From contig NZ_SODU01000003.1 in the NCBI RefSeq assembly GCF_004366075.1, forward strand, positions 310,001 to 374,000: 64,000 nt of DNA, read 5' to 3'. Of this stretch, positions 1 through 7,910 are shown in pieces (positions within the stretch are counted from its first letter, which is position 1; every line of letters starts with the position of its first letter). Below the pieces are notes generated by a model. The model was not told the DNA's origin and ran no database searches. It worked only from the letters and a program-made list of their open reading frames with translations. The DNA comes from Kribbella pratensis (GTDB taxonomy: Bacteria; Actinomycetota; Actinomycetes; Propionibacteriales; Kribbellaceae). Position numbers and translations under genes: made by a program.

Positions 1-140
1 TCGAAGCTGTCGGCGAGCCCCGTCAGCTGGGGGCGCCACGCCCGGCCGTCGCTCCAGCCGCCGTGCAGCAGTACGAGCGGCTCCCCGGAGCCGGCTCGGT
101 AGTAGGCGATCCGCCGGCCGGCGATCTCGACGAGCTCCAT
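1..140 (-). CDS. Alpha/beta hydrolase, N-terminal part (runs off the window)
   Basis: Only the first 46 codons are present, read leftward from an ATG at 138-140. The translation begins MELVEIAGRRIAYYRAGSGE and continues into PLVLLHGGW, the beta-strand and His-Gly-Gly oxyanion-hole segment typical of the start of alpha/beta hydrolases. The catalytic serine and histidine would lie outside the window, so the substrate cannot be named. It is divergent from the NUDIX gene to its right, with a start-to-start gap of about 50 bases that must hold both promoters. Confidence 0.75.
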   Translation of the reverse strand, partial: MELVEIAGRRIAYYRAGSGEPLVLLHGGWSDGRAWRPQLTGLADSF

Positions 141-189
141 GGTCGGAGCCTCCCCGACCGGGCCCCGTGCCCGGCCTATGCTCCTCAGC

Positions 190-717
190 ATGCGCTGGGT
201 GATCCATGGTGAGGAAGAGGCCTGGTCCAATCCGTGGCTGAGCGTACGGCGGTTGGACGTCGAGCAGCCTGACGGTGAGCGGTTCGACTACCACGCGGTG
301 CGCCTGAAGCACATCGCCGCTGCGGTCGTCACCCGGGACGACTGCGTGCTGCTGATGTGGCGGCACCGGTTCCTGACCGACACCTGGGCGTGGGAGATCC
401 CCATGGGGATCATCGAGGCCGATGAGAGTCCGGAGGTTGCCGCGGCGCGGGAGCTCGAGGAAGAGACCGGGTGGCGGGCGGACGGGCTCACCGAGCTCAT
501 CCGCTCGGAGCCGGCCGCCGGGATCATGGACTCGCTGCATTTCGTGTACCGAGCGACGAGTGCGCAGTGCGCCGGGCCGCCGACCGAGCTAAACGAGTCG
601 GACCGGATCGAGTGGATCCCGCTCGCTGACATCCCCGGAATGATCGCCCGACACGAGATCGTCAGCGGCATCACCCTGCTCGGCCTGCAGCAGTTACTGC
701 TCTCCGAACGTGGCTGA
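190..717 (+). CDS. NUDIX hydrolase, ADP-ribose pyrophosphatase type
   Basis: Predicted 175-residue NUDIX pyrophosphohydrolase. The Nudix box (G-x5-E-x7-RE-x2-EE-x-G-x) spans about residues 73-95 and is complete, with RELEEETGW as its metal-binding core. It is preceded by WAWEIPMG, as in ADP-ribose pyrophosphatases. The frame stays open back to 139, but that would overlap the start of the divergent hydrolase. The ATG at 190 follows a TATGCT hexamer at 177-182, which would suit a leaderless transcript; ATG 178 is the alternative. The gene ends inside a strong hairpin. A nucleoside-diphosphate-linked substrate is family knowledge; the exact one is unknown. Confidence 0.85.
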   Translation: MRWVIHGEEEAWSNPWLSVRRLDVEQPDGERFDYHAVRLKHIAAAVVTRDDCVLLMWRHRFLTDTWAWEIPMGIIEADESPEVAAARELEEETGWRADGLTELIRSEPAAGIMDSLHFVYRATSAQCAGPPTELNESDRIEWIPLADIPGMIARHEIVSGITLLGLQQLLLSERG

Positions 718-750
718 GGGGCGACACCCCCTTTGGGTGCCGCCCCTCAG
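714..750. terminator. Bidirectional hairpin terminator
   Basis: Two 16-base arms (CTGAGGGGCGACACCC and GGGTGCCGCCCCTCAG) pair with one mismatch around a CCTTT loop. The hairpin starts at the stop codon of the NUDIX gene and lies between it and the convergent small gene ending at 784. There is no clear U tract, which is usual for high-GC actinobacterial terminators. Confidence 0.75.
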
Positions 751-783
751 TGATTCAGCTGGTCAGGCTGTGGTTCTGGTGGA

Positions 784-969
784 TCAGACGAGGCGGGCGA
801 GTGCGAGGCGCGCGCGTGCGCTGGCCCTCTCAGCTCGCCGGCCTGCCCGCTCGGCCTGCTTCTGCGCCTTCTCGATCTGGTGAGCGAGGCGGAAGCGCCG
901 GTTCTGCTCTGCGTCCTTCAGCAAGCTACGACAGTGCGCGCGGGCGAGATCTTCATGAAGTAAATGCAT
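784..969 (-). CDS. Small basic Arg/Ala-rich protein, function unknown
   Basis: A 61-residue protein beginning MHLLHEDLARAHC. The second half is a highly charged Ala/Arg/Glu/Gln helix (QIEKAQKQAERAGRRAERAS) that should form a single long amphipathic helix. The ATG at 967-969 is chosen over a GTG at 1000-1002 because AGGAG sits 7 bases before it. It ends close to a shared terminator. No domain is recognised. The basic helix could contact nucleic acid or membrane, but that is speculation. It lies downstream of and on the same strand as whiB7, 63 bases away, so co-transcription is possible. Confidence 0.65.
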   Translation of the reverse strand: MHLLHEDLARAHCRSLLKDAEQNRRFRLAHQIEKAQKQAERAGRRAERASARARLALARLV

Positions 970-1032
970 TTCGGTGCTCCTGGTGAAAGTCTGAGTGGTC
1001 ACGTTGACTCGATTCGGATGGGTTGTAGTCGT

Positions 1033-1320
1033 TCAGGCGGCGGTTACGGTGTCACTCTTGCGGGGACGCCCACGGGGCCGCTTGCGCGGAACCACCACAC
1101 CTTGGACGAACAGCTCGCCACCCCACACTCCCCACGGCTCGGAACGCTCGAGCGCTCCGGCCAGGCACTCGGCCTTCAGCGGGCAGGTCGTGCAGAGAGA
1201 CTTCGCGTACTCGACATCCGCCGGTGATTCGGCGAAGAAGAGTTCTGGCGCGTAGGACCGACAGGGCAGGTCCTGCGACGTTGCGACCTCGGTGAAGACA
1301 TCGAGGAAGCTCACGCTCAT
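1033..1320 (-). CDS. whiB7: WhiB7-type iron-sulfur transcription factor
   Basis: A 95-residue WhiB protein. The four cluster-binding cysteines are C20, C43, C46 and C52 (C-x22-C-x2-C-x5-C), followed by the GVWGGEL turn (64-70) that docks on the primary sigma factor. The C-terminal AT-hook RGRPRK (83-88) marks the WhiB7 subgroup, the activator of intrinsic antibiotic resistance genes. The start is ATG 1318-1320, after GGGAGGTGACCGGA; a longer frame upstream lacks this site. It is preceded by a long leader with a translated upstream frame, an intrinsic terminator and an AT-rich promoter. Its position beside uvrD2 matches the mycobacterial arrangement. Confidence 0.93.
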   Translation of the reverse strand: MSVSFLDVFTEVATSQDLPCRSYAPELFFAESPADVEYAKSLCTTCPLKAECLAGALERSEPWGVWGGELFVQGVVVPRKRPRGRPRKSDTVTAA

Positions 1321-1406
1321 TCCGGTCACCTCCCAGTGACTTTTGGTTGCTGATCTCTTGTCGTCGGTGACGGCTGCCGGTTTGACGGCCGCCAAATCTT
1401 GGGGAC

Positions 1407-1446
1407 AAACAAAAGGGCCGCGGGACCCTAGGTGGGTTCCGCGGCC
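1407..1446 (-). terminator. Intrinsic terminator (attenuator) in the whiB7 leader
   Basis: On the minus strand GGCCGCGGAACCC (1434-1446) pairs with GGGTCCCGCGGCC (1416-1428) around a five-base loop, followed at once by the T-rich run CTTTTGTTTG (about 1406-1415). This is an unusually canonical rho-independent terminator for such GC-rich DNA. It lies 86 bases before the whiB7 start and 24 bases after the leader frame ends, so read-through would be required for whiB7 expression. The placement fits ribosome-mediated attenuation known for whiB7. Confidence 0.85.
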
Positions 1447-1470
1447 TGGAGGTGCCGGCTCTGACGTCTG

Positions 1471-1668
1471 TCAGACCGGTGGACTCCATGCTCGAGAACC
1501 CGAACCGCCGTACTTCACATCGCCGACAGCTCCGCCCTTGAACTGGGCAGCGCCGGAGGCCATGAGCACAACGGTCGCGACGTGCAGGCGCGGCGAGGCA
1601 CCCTGAATCGGGGCGCACGGCAGCGCGGCAGCGTCGCTGAACGGCTTCTTGACCGTGTTGGTGATCAT
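1471..1668 (-). CDS. Leader peptide/upstream ORF of whiB7 (65 aa)
   Basis: A 65-codon frame starting MITNTVKKPFSDAAALPC, with an excellent ribosome binding site (GAGAGGAGGTG ending 8 bases before the ATG). It ends 24 bases before the attenuator hairpin. Composition is ordinary, with one early Cys and a Gly/Ser-rich tail, and I recognise no domain. Known whiB7 leaders carry an upstream ORF whose translation state controls a terminator; this frame occupies exactly that place. It is longer than the short mycobacterial leader ORFs, so it may also be a genuine small protein. The function as a sensor is inferred from position. Confidence 0.65.
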   Translation of the reverse strand: MITNTVKKPFSDAAALPCAPIQGASPRLHVATVVLMASGAAQFKGGAVGDVKYGGSGSRAWSPPV

Positions 1669-1763
1669 TTCCAGGGCACCTCCTCTCGTTGTGGCGAAGC
1701 GGGCGGTTAGCTCGATCGCTATGGTGGTTTGAAGTTTTCGGCCAGGCTTCGACCGCAGAAAGA

Positions 1764-1803
1764 ACAGTACGCCGTCCGCGCCGGAGCCCGCAAACTATTT
1801 ATT
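1764..1803 (-). promoter_or_regulatory. Putative whiB7 promoter with upstream AT-rich element
   Basis: Read on the minus strand, an AATAAATAG stretch (about 1795-1803) is followed by TTGCGG and, 18 bases on, TACTGT (1764-1769) as a -10. An AT-rich element just upstream of -35 is the hallmark of WhiB7-activated promoters, including its own. The resulting leader would be about 440 bases long. The hexamers are imperfect, so this is a prediction. Confidence 0.45.
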
Positions 1804-2030
1804 GCCAGTTCGCGAAGTTGGCCGGAAGTTGCCGCTCCGACGGCACGATCTCATTGCCGACGCAGCGATCAGGGGGTCTTCCGGCACGCTCCGGGACGCC
1901 ATCCGCACGCTCCGGGATCGTTGCCTCTGTCACCTAACTGCCACGTCTGCCAGGAGCAGAACGCGGCACGTCCTCCAGGATGCGCCGCGAATCTCGTGCC
2001 TGGCAACAGGTTTGCCCGAAAGGGCACGGG
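1804..2030. other. Non-coding stretch between whiB7 promoter and uvrD2
   Basis: No gene is supported here. It holds a 13-base direct repeat (GCACGCTCCGGGA at 1884-1896 and 1905-1917, offset 21). A small hairpin (TGCCC-GAAA-GGGCA, 2013-2026) just past the uvrD2 stop may act as a weak terminator for that gene. Confidence 0.4.
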
Positions 2031-4157
2031 TCAGCGTGTGCAGAGGTTGAGGATGTGCTCGCCGTACTTGGTCAGCTTGGTGTGACCGATGCCCGGGATC
2101 TGCCGGAGCGCCTGGGCGTCGCTGGGCTTGGTCTCGGCGATCGCGGTCAGCGTCGCGTCGGTGAGGATCACGAACGCCGGCATCTTCTCGGACTCCGCCT
2201 GCTCGGCACGCCACTCGATCAACGCGTCGTACAGCTTCTGGTCGATCGAGGACGGGCAGTCCTCGCAGCGGCCGAGCTTGCGGGCGCCCGGGTCGGTCAG
2301 GCTGCGGCCGCAGACCCGGCACTTGGGGATCGGCCGCCCAGACTTCTCGGAGCGCTCGGAGCGGGACGGGCGCTCCCAGCCGACGGACGACGACGGGGTC
2401 CACTCGGAACGCGCCGTACGGACGCCGATCGGGTCCAGGAAGCGGGTCGGCCCCCGCGTACCTCGGCCGCCCGGCGAGCGGGAGGTGGACCAGCTGATGA
2501 ACAACTGCTGCTTGGCCCGCGTCACGCCGACATAGAACAGCCGCCGCTCCTCCTCCACCTGTGCCGGCGTCTGGGCGTAGCTGATCGGCAGCGTCCCCTC
2601 GTGTGCCCCGACGATGAAGACGGACTCCCACTCCAGGCCCTTGGCCGCGTGCAGCGTCGCCAGCGTGACGCCTTCCGCCAGAGGCGCGTGCTGGATCGTC
2701 GCTCGCCGGTCCAGCTCCGCCATCAGCTCCGGTAACCGGGCCTCCGGATGCTCCGCCGCGAAGTCGGCCGTCATCGTCACCAGCGCGCTCAGCGACTCCC
2801 AGCGGTCCCGCACCGCGCCGGTCCCAGTCGGCGGCTCCTGCGTCCACCCGGCACCACCCAGCACGCTGGTCACCGTGGTCACCAGGTCGTCCCCGGCTTG
2901 ACCGGCCTTGGCCTGCCCGCGCAGCAGTACGGCGGCCTGCCGGATCTCCGCGCGCTCGAAGAACCGCTCCGCGCCCTTCAGCACGGTCGGGATCTTCCGC
3001 TCGGCCAGCGCCTGCTCGAAGTTCTCCGACTGCGCGTTGGTCCGGAACAGTACGGCGATGTCCCGCAGCGCGACGCCCTCGTCCTTGAGCCGTACGACGG
3101 CCCGCGCCACCGCATCCGCCTCCGCGACCTCGTCGGAGTACTCGCGGTAGACCGGAACCGGACCGGCCTCCTTCTGCGACCGCAGCGTGACCCGCCCCGG
3201 CAGCCCGGTCGGACCGGCCGCGTCGAGGATCTTGTTCGCCACGTCGACGATCTGCGGCGTCGACCGGTAGTCGCGGACCAGCTTGATCACGGTCGCCGAC
3301 GGATGCCGGGAGGCGAACCGCACCAGGTTCTCCGGGTCGGCGCCCGCCCACGAGTAGATCGTCTGCGCCGGGTCGCCGACCACGCAGACGTCCTCGCGAC
3401 CGCCGAGCCACAGGTCGAGCAGGCTCTGCTGCAGCGGCGATACGTCCTGGTACTCGTCCACGACGAACGTGCGGTACTGCCGCCGGATCTCCGCCGCCAC
3501 CCGCTCGTCCTCCGCGAGCAGCGCGACCGTGCAGAGCAGCACGTCCTCCAGGTCGATCCGCCCGCGCTCCAGCTTCACATCCTCGTACGCCGCGAAGATC
3601 CGGGCGATCGTCGCCGGGTCGAAGGCCGCCAGCGCCCGCGCCGACTTGGGCGCCAGCCGCGCGTAGTCGTCCGGCCGGACGTTGCTCACCTTGGCCCACT
3701 CGACCTCACCGGCCAGGTCGCGCAGCGCGGGCGTGTCCACCCGGACGCGGCAGCGGGACGCGGCCTCGGTCAGCAGCGGGAACTTGCGGTCCACGATCGG
3801 CGGCAGCTCCCCGCCGTACACCTTGGGCCAGAAGAACCGGGCCTGCCGGAGCGCGGCGGAGTGGAACGTGCGGGCCTGCACGCCCTGGACGCCGAGCTGC
3901 GCGAGCCGGCCGCGCATCTCCCCCGCGGCCCGCTGGGTGAACGTCACCGCGAGCACGCGGACCGGGTCGAACGTCCCGGTGCGCACGCCGTACGCGATCC
4001 GGTGGGTGATCGCCCGCGTCTTCCCGGTCCCCGCGCCCGCCATCACCGCGACGGCGCCGTGCAAAGTGGTCGCGACGGCACGCTGCTCCGGGTCGAGAGC
4101 CTCCAGAAGGCTCTCGGCAGAGGCAGATCGTGTGAAGTCGCTCACGGGCTGGGACAT
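2031..4157 (-). CDS. uvrD2: ATP-dependent 3'-5' DNA helicase UvrD2
   Basis: A 708-residue superfamily 1A helicase. Walker A is GAGTGKT (41-47), Walker B the VVDEYQDVSP segment, and later motifs include VGDPAQTIYSW and VTRAKQQLFISW. After the motor comes a four-cysteine zinc knuckle (CRVC...CEDC) and a C-terminal HRDC domain ending near the stop. This helicase-tetracysteine-HRDC order is the signature of actinobacterial UvrD2 and separates it from UvrD1/PcrA. In mycobacteria the protein acts in DNA repair and replication fork maintenance. It is divergent from the mycoredoxin gene, with about 100 bases between the starts. Confidence 0.93.
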   Translation of the reverse strand: MSQPVSDFTRSASAESLLEALDPEQRAVATTLHGAVAVMAGAGTGKTRAITHRIAYGVRTGTFDPVRVLAVTFTQRAAGEMRGRLAQLGVQGVQARTFHSAALRQARFFWPKVYGGELPPIVDRKFPLLTEAASRCRVRVDTPALRDLAGEVEWAKVSNVRPDDYARLAPKSARALAAFDPATIARIFAAYEDVKLERGRIDLEDVLLCTVALLAEDERVAAEIRRQYRTFVVDEYQDVSPLQQSLLDLWLGGREDVCVVGDPAQTIYSWAGADPENLVRFASRHPSATVIKLVRDYRSTPQIVDVANKILDAAGPTGLPGRVTLRSQKEAGPVPVYREYSDEVAEADAVARAVVRLKDEGVALRDIAVLFRTNAQSENFEQALAERKIPTVLKGAERFFERAEIRQAAVLLRGQAKAGQAGDDLVTTVTSVLGGAGWTQEPPTGTGAVRDRWESLSALVTMTADFAAEHPEARLPELMAELDRRATIQHAPLAEGVTLATLHAAKGLEWESVFIVGAHEGTLPISYAQTPAQVEEERRLFYVGVTRAKQQLFISWSTSRSPGGRGTRGPTRFLDPIGVRTARSEWTPSSSVGWERPSRSERSEKSGRPIPKCRVCGRSLTDPGARKLGRCEDCPSSIDQKLYDALIEWRAEQAESEKMPAFVILTDATLTAIAETKPSDAQALRQIPGIGHTKLTKYGEHILNLCTR

Positions 4158-4257
4158 GCGGGAACAGCACCACCTGCATCATGGTTCGGATACGTCGAGG
4201 GCAACCCTAGACGGGCGGCCCGACAAAACCCCTCCCCACTCCACAAGGAGTCCGCCG

Positions 4258-4497
4258 ATGTCGGCATTCACGATGTACTCAACGCCTTGGTGCGGATACT
4301 GCCACCGGCTCAAGGGCCAGCTCAAGCGGGCCGGTATCGAGTTCACCGAGATCGACATCGAGCAGGTCCCGGAGGCCGCCAAGATCGTCGAGAAGGTCAA
4401 CAACGGCAACCAGACGGTGCCGACCGTGGTCTTCCCCGACGGCACCGCGATGACGAACCCGTCACTCGCCCAGGTCGCGGAGAAACTCGTCGCCTGA
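4258..4497 (+). CDS. mrx1: Mycoredoxin (glutaredoxin-fold, mycothiol-linked)
   Basis: A 79-residue single-domain glutaredoxin-fold protein. The redox motif is CGYC (in STPWCGYCHRL) and the cis-proline loop is TVPTVVF. Size and CGYC motif match mycoredoxin-1, which reduces protein-mycothiol mixed disulfides in actinobacteria. The start at 4258 follows AAGGAGTCCGCCG. Its place next to uvrD2 and just before nudC parallels Rv3198A in M. tuberculosis. The electron source (mycothiol plus its reductase) is family knowledge, not visible here. A short hairpin follows the stop. Confidence 0.92.
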   Translation: MSAFTMYSTPWCGYCHRLKGQLKRAGIEFTEIDIEQVPEAAKIVEKVNNGNQTVPTVVFPDGTAMTNPSLAQVAEKLVA

Positions 4498-4505
4498 CAA
4501 ACCCG

Positions 4506-4527
4506 ACTCAGGTCATAGCGCCTGAGT
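4506..4527 (+). terminator. Short hairpin after the mycoredoxin gene
   Basis: ACTCAGG (4506-4512) pairs perfectly with CCTGAGT (4521-4527) around an 8-base loop, starting 9 bases past the stop codon. A weak T-containing tail follows. Probably the terminator of the mycoredoxin transcript. Confidence 0.5.
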
Positions 4528-4537
4528 TATGGACTTT

Positions 4538-4551
4538 ACGGTCATGACCGT
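4538..4551. promoter_or_regulatory. 14-bp perfect palindrome upstream of the beta-propeller gene
   Basis: ACGGTCATGACCGT is a perfect palindrome 38 bases before the ATG of the secreted propeller protein. The locally AT-richer run GTTATACCTT follows it and TTATACC could serve as a -10. A dimeric repressor or activator site is the natural reading; no candidate regulator is adjacent. Confidence 0.4.
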
Positions 4552-4589
4552 TATACCTTGCGGTGAACTACGCCGCAGGGAGTCCGCCC

Positions 4590-6947
4590 ATGTTCTCGCG
4601 CCGTCAATTCCGGTATGCCCTAGTCACGTTCGCGGCCGCGCTCGGCCTGCTCGCGACGGGTGGCCTGCAGGCCACCGCGGGCCCGCCCGGGGATCTGCCG
4701 GATCCGTTTCCATCGGAGAACTGGCCGCTCGGCACCCCGACGCGGCCTATCGCGCCGTCGGCCGATGTCGTCAAGGACCTCGGCTCGCCGGTCAGCTCGC
4801 TCACGATCATGGAAGGCGCGATCGGCCACACGCCGGACGGCCGCGACGTCGTGTACGCCGTACCCGCCGGTGAAAACGCCCGTTTGAACGTCGTCGACCT
4901 CCACAGCCGCCAGCTGATCAGGACCGTGCCGCTACCCGGCGCCGCCGGCGGCTGGGCGATCGTCGTGACGCCGAACGGGGACGTCTACCTCGGCACCTAC
5001 GCCAACGCGCACCTGTACCGCTACAGCCCGGCCACGGGTGAGGTGACCGACCTGGGGCAGCCCATTCCCGGCGAGTCCCAGATCTACGGCCTCACCTCCG
5101 ACCAGGCCGGCAACGTGTACGCCGGGACGTACCCGACCGCCCACGCGTTCAAGTACGACGCGACGACCGGACAGGTCACCGACTACGGCTCACTCGACCC
5201 GGTGCAGCAGTACGCGCGGTCCACGGTCTACGACCCCGACCACAACAAGCTGTTCGTCGGCGTCTCCACTCCGAACGCAAGGCTGCTCCGCATCGACGTG
5301 GACACCAAAGCGGTCGAGGACATCACTCCCCCTGGTACGACGGCGAAGGACTTCATCGACCTGGACTACGCCGGCGGCAAGGTCTTCGCAAACGCGAGCA
5401 GCCGCCTGGTAGTGGTCGACGCGGTGACCGGCGAGCAGGTCAAGTACACCGACAGCACCACAGGCCAGCTGGTGATGGACTACCCGATCGCTGCGCGCGG
5501 TGTCTCCGCAGCCGGGCCAGGTGGCGTTTACTTCACCAACAACACTCTGTCCCTCACGCACTACGACCTGGACACCAACACGGTCGGTCCGGTCTCGCCG
5601 CCGCGCACACTGACCCGTGGTGCGTCCATCGGCTACGGCTGGGTGACTGAGAACGGCGTACCGGTGCTGTACGGCCTGGCCGGTAACTACTCCGGTGGAA
5701 CGTTCCGCTACAACCCGGCGGACGGGACGCTCGCGCAGTGGAGCTCACCGTTCCAGTACGTGCCGTCGCCGCTCATGCACACCCTCGCCGACCCCAGCAC
5801 GGGCAAGGTGTTCGTCAACGTCTACCTGAACGGCGCCACCTCCATCTACGACCCGGCGACCGGCAAGTCCACTGTCACCACCCGGCAGGGACAGGTGGAG
5901 GGCTGGGCCTGGGACGGCACCGGCAAGATGTACGTCGGCATCTACCCGTACGGCAGGCTCTCGCTCTGGGACCCGCGGCAACCGGACAGCCCGACCAACC
6001 CGAAGGAGCTGTTCAGCCTCGTCGACAGCGACCACCAGAACAGGCCCGTCGCAGTGGTCCCTGCCGGCAACCGCGTGTACGTCGGGACCACACCGGCGTA
6101 CGGCGAGTACGGCGGCGCGCTGACTGTGTACGACGTACCGACCGGCGGCCACACGGTCTACCGCAACCTGGTGACCGACCAGACGATCTCCTCCATCGTT
6201 CCGTCCGGTGCTGACGTCTGGGTCGGCTCCAGCATCGAGGGTGGTCAGGGCACCGACCCGAGGGCCAGCGAGGCGCACCTGGTCAAGGTGAACCCGGCGA
6301 CAGGAGAGGTGCTCACCGACGTCGTTCCGGTGTCCGGTGCGGCCAGCATCAACGAGCTGATCACGGGACCGGACGGCAACATCTGGGGTCTTGCGGACGG
6401 CATTGTGTTCGCCGTCAACCCGTCCACCGGTGAGGTGCAGCGCATGCTGCCCGTGTTCAGCGGAGCCACTGGCTCACAGGACGGCGCGCTGTCCTGGCGC
6501 GACGGCTACCTGTACGGCGTGACCGGCGGCCGGCTGTTCGTCCTGGACATCCTGAGCGGCCACACGACCGTACTGCGCGACCACGGCCTCAACCGACTCA
6601 CCCAGACGCCGGACGGTACCTACTACACGCTGCTGCGTCCGGACGGTTACATCAACCCGACCAACCTGGCCTCGTACACGCCACCGGTCGACCCGTGTCC
6701 GCAGTCCGACGTCCGGCCGACGGTCTGGACCGGGAACATCGACAGCCACGTCCAGAACCGCTTCCTGACGTACGGTTGCACGCTGACCGATGTACTACCG
6801 GACGCGGAGGCGGACTGGCCGAGCCACAGCGCGTACGTCGAAGCGGTCAACCGCAAGCTCAGGCAGCTCGAGGCGGACGGCTCGGTCGAGCGCTGGGAGG
6901 GCGTCCTGATCAGGATCGCAGCGGCCCGGTCCGACGTGGGCCGGTGA
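4590..6947 (+). CDS. Secreted multi-bladed beta-propeller protein
   Basis: A 785-residue exported protein. The N-terminus MFSRRQFRYALVTFAAALGL carries paired arginines and a hydrophobic core, with probable cleavage near the TAGPPGD segment. The body is a string of blade-like repeats such as GDVYLGTYANAHLYRYSPAT, each with G-x-Y/V-x-G-T and Y-[DN]-P-A-T-G turns. These resemble PQQ/SMP-30-type propellers. The last about 100 residues (from DPCPQSDVRP) differ and hold three cysteines in all. The start is ATG 4590, after CAGGGAG; a GTG at 4563 lacks such a site. No catalytic signature is seen. Binding or lyase activity on plant or cell-wall polymers would be a guess. Confidence 0.75.
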   Translation: MFSRRQFRYALVTFAAALGLLATGGLQATAGPPGDLPDPFPSENWPLGTPTRPIAPSADVVKDLGSPVSSLTIMEGAIGHTPDGRDVVYAVPAGENARLNVVDLHSRQLIRTVPLPGAAGGWAIVVTPNGDVYLGTYANAHLYRYSPATGEVTDLGQPIPGESQIYGLTSDQAGNVYAGTYPTAHAFKYDATTGQVTDYGSLDPVQQYARSTVYDPDHNKLFVGVSTPNARLLRIDVDTKAVEDITPPGTTAKDFIDLDYAGGKVFANASSRLVVVDAVTGEQVKYTDSTTGQLVMDYPIAARGVSAAGPGGVYFTNNTLSLTHYDLDTNTVGPVSPPRTLTRGASIGYGWVTENGVPVLYGLAGNYSGGTFRYNPADGTLAQWSSPFQYVPSPLMHTLADPSTGKVFVNVYLNGATSIYDPATGKSTVTTRQGQVEGWAWDGTGKMYVGIYPYGRLSLWDPRQPDSPTNPKELFSLVDSDHQNRPVAVVPAGNRVYVGTTPAYGEYGGALTVYDVPTGGHTVYRNLVTDQTISSIVPSGADVWVGSSIEGGQGTDPRASEAHLVKVNPATGEVLTDVVPVSGAASINELITGPDGNIWGLADGIVFAVNPSTGEVQRMLPVFSGATGSQDGALSWRDGYLYGVTGGRLFVLDILSGHTTVLRDHGLNRLTQTPDGTYYTLLRPDGYINPTNLASYTPPVDPCPQSDVRPTVWTGNIDSHVQNRFLTYGCTLTDVLPDAEADWPSHSAYVEAVNRKLRQLEADGSVERWEGVLIRIAAARSDVGR

Positions 6948-7883
6948 TCACCAGCTCCCGCTGAGGCTCTCGCCGTACCAGCCTTCGATCAGGCGGCGGG
7001 AGATCGAGATCGCCCCCGGGAGGGCCATCGTGCCGGCTTCGACCAGCGCGCGGAGGTCCTCCCGGGTGAACCACTTCGCCTCGGCGATCTCGTCCTGGTC
7101 CACGTCGATGTCGAAGTTCGTCGCCTTCGCGTAGAACCCCAGCATCAGGCTCGCGGGCAGCGGCCACGGCTGGCTGCCCGCGTACTCGATCTCCGGACCG
7201 ACGATCACACCGGTCTCCTCGAGGACCTCACGCCGTACGGCGGCCTCCAGCGACTCACCTGGCTCCACGAACCCGGCCAGTGTCGAGTAGCGGCCGACGG
7301 GCCAGGCCTCGTTGCGACCGAGCAGTGCGCGGTCCTGGTCGTCGGTGACCAGAACGATGATGGCCGGGTCGCTGCGCGGGAAGTGTGACAGCCCGCACGC
7401 CGGGCAGCGCCGTACGTGTCCGGCTTCCACCACCTCGGTGTGCTCGCCGCAGTTCGCGCAGTGCGTGTGGACGCCGTGCCAGTTGGACAGCCCGATCACG
7501 TGCACGGCAAGGCCGGCCTCGCGGTCGTTCAGCAGTGCACCGAGCTCGCGGAGTCCGCCGTACGACTCGTCGGCCGCACTGTCGACCAGTACGCCGAACA
7601 CCGCGCGGCCCTCCGCGGTCATCCCGGCTCCGGACTCGCGGTCGATGCCGAGGAAGACGCGGATGCCCTCCGGCGCCTCGGACGGTGCCACGAACCGCAG
7701 GGCGGAGCGGTCCTCGACCACCTGGATCTGGTCGCCGGCCACGACCACCACCTGCGTGTCCGGCGCGGCCCAGGCCTTCTCGAGCCAGTCGTCGTCACGG
7801 CGGCGGTCGGCGGCGCGGTCCAGTACGGACCGGGACAGGGCTAGCGAACCAGGTGCGATGGAGTAGGCCACGTGCCTCAACAT
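6948..7883 (-). CDS. nudC: NADH/NAD-RNA pyrophosphatase NudC
   Basis: A 311-residue NUDIX hydrolase. A zinc ribbon (CANC...CPAC) precedes the Nudix box (GFVEPGESLEAAVRREVLEE), and the diagnostic NudC motif SQPWPLPASL follows it. NudC cleaves NAD(H) to NMN(H) and AMP and in several bacteria also removes NAD caps from RNA. The start is placed at ATG 7881-7883 (MLRHVAYSI); the frame continues open far upstream across deoD, which is only high-GC openness. It converges on the propeller gene with no gap and is divergent from deoD with a 27-base gap. It corresponds to Rv3199c in synteny. Confidence 0.92.
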   Translation of the reverse strand: MLRHVAYSIAPGSLALSRSVLDRAADRRRDDDWLEKAWAAPDTQVVVVAGDQIQVVEDRSALRFVAPSEAPEGIRVFLGIDRESGAGMTAEGRAVFGVLVDSAADESYGGLRELGALLNDREAGLAVHVIGLSNWHGVHTHCANCGEHTEVVEAGHVRRCPACGLSHFPRSDPAIIVLVTDDQDRALLGRNEAWPVGRYSTLAGFVEPGESLEAAVRREVLEETGVIVGPEIEYAGSQPWPLPASLMLGFYAKATNFDIDVDQDEIAEAKWFTREDLRALVEAGTMALPGAISISRRLIEGWYGESLSGSW

Positions 7884-7910
7884 ATCCCGCGCCCGTGAGA
7901 GCATCCCCGC

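Noticed and set aside
1930..3699. Long open frame (589 codons) antisense/overlapping uvrD2
   Set aside because: A shadow frame of uvrD2 with an Arg/Gly/Ala-dominated composition and no domain; high-GC codon bias keeps alternative frames open.
2748..4547. 599-codon plus-strand frame over uvrD2 and mrx1
   Set aside because: Arg/Pro/Leu-rich shadow; covers two well-supported genes in other frames and has no ribosome binding site.
4563..4589. GTG 4563 as start of the propeller protein
   Set aside because: It would place extra residues before the twin-arginine-like signal and has no ribosome binding site; ATG 4590 after CAGGGAG fits better.
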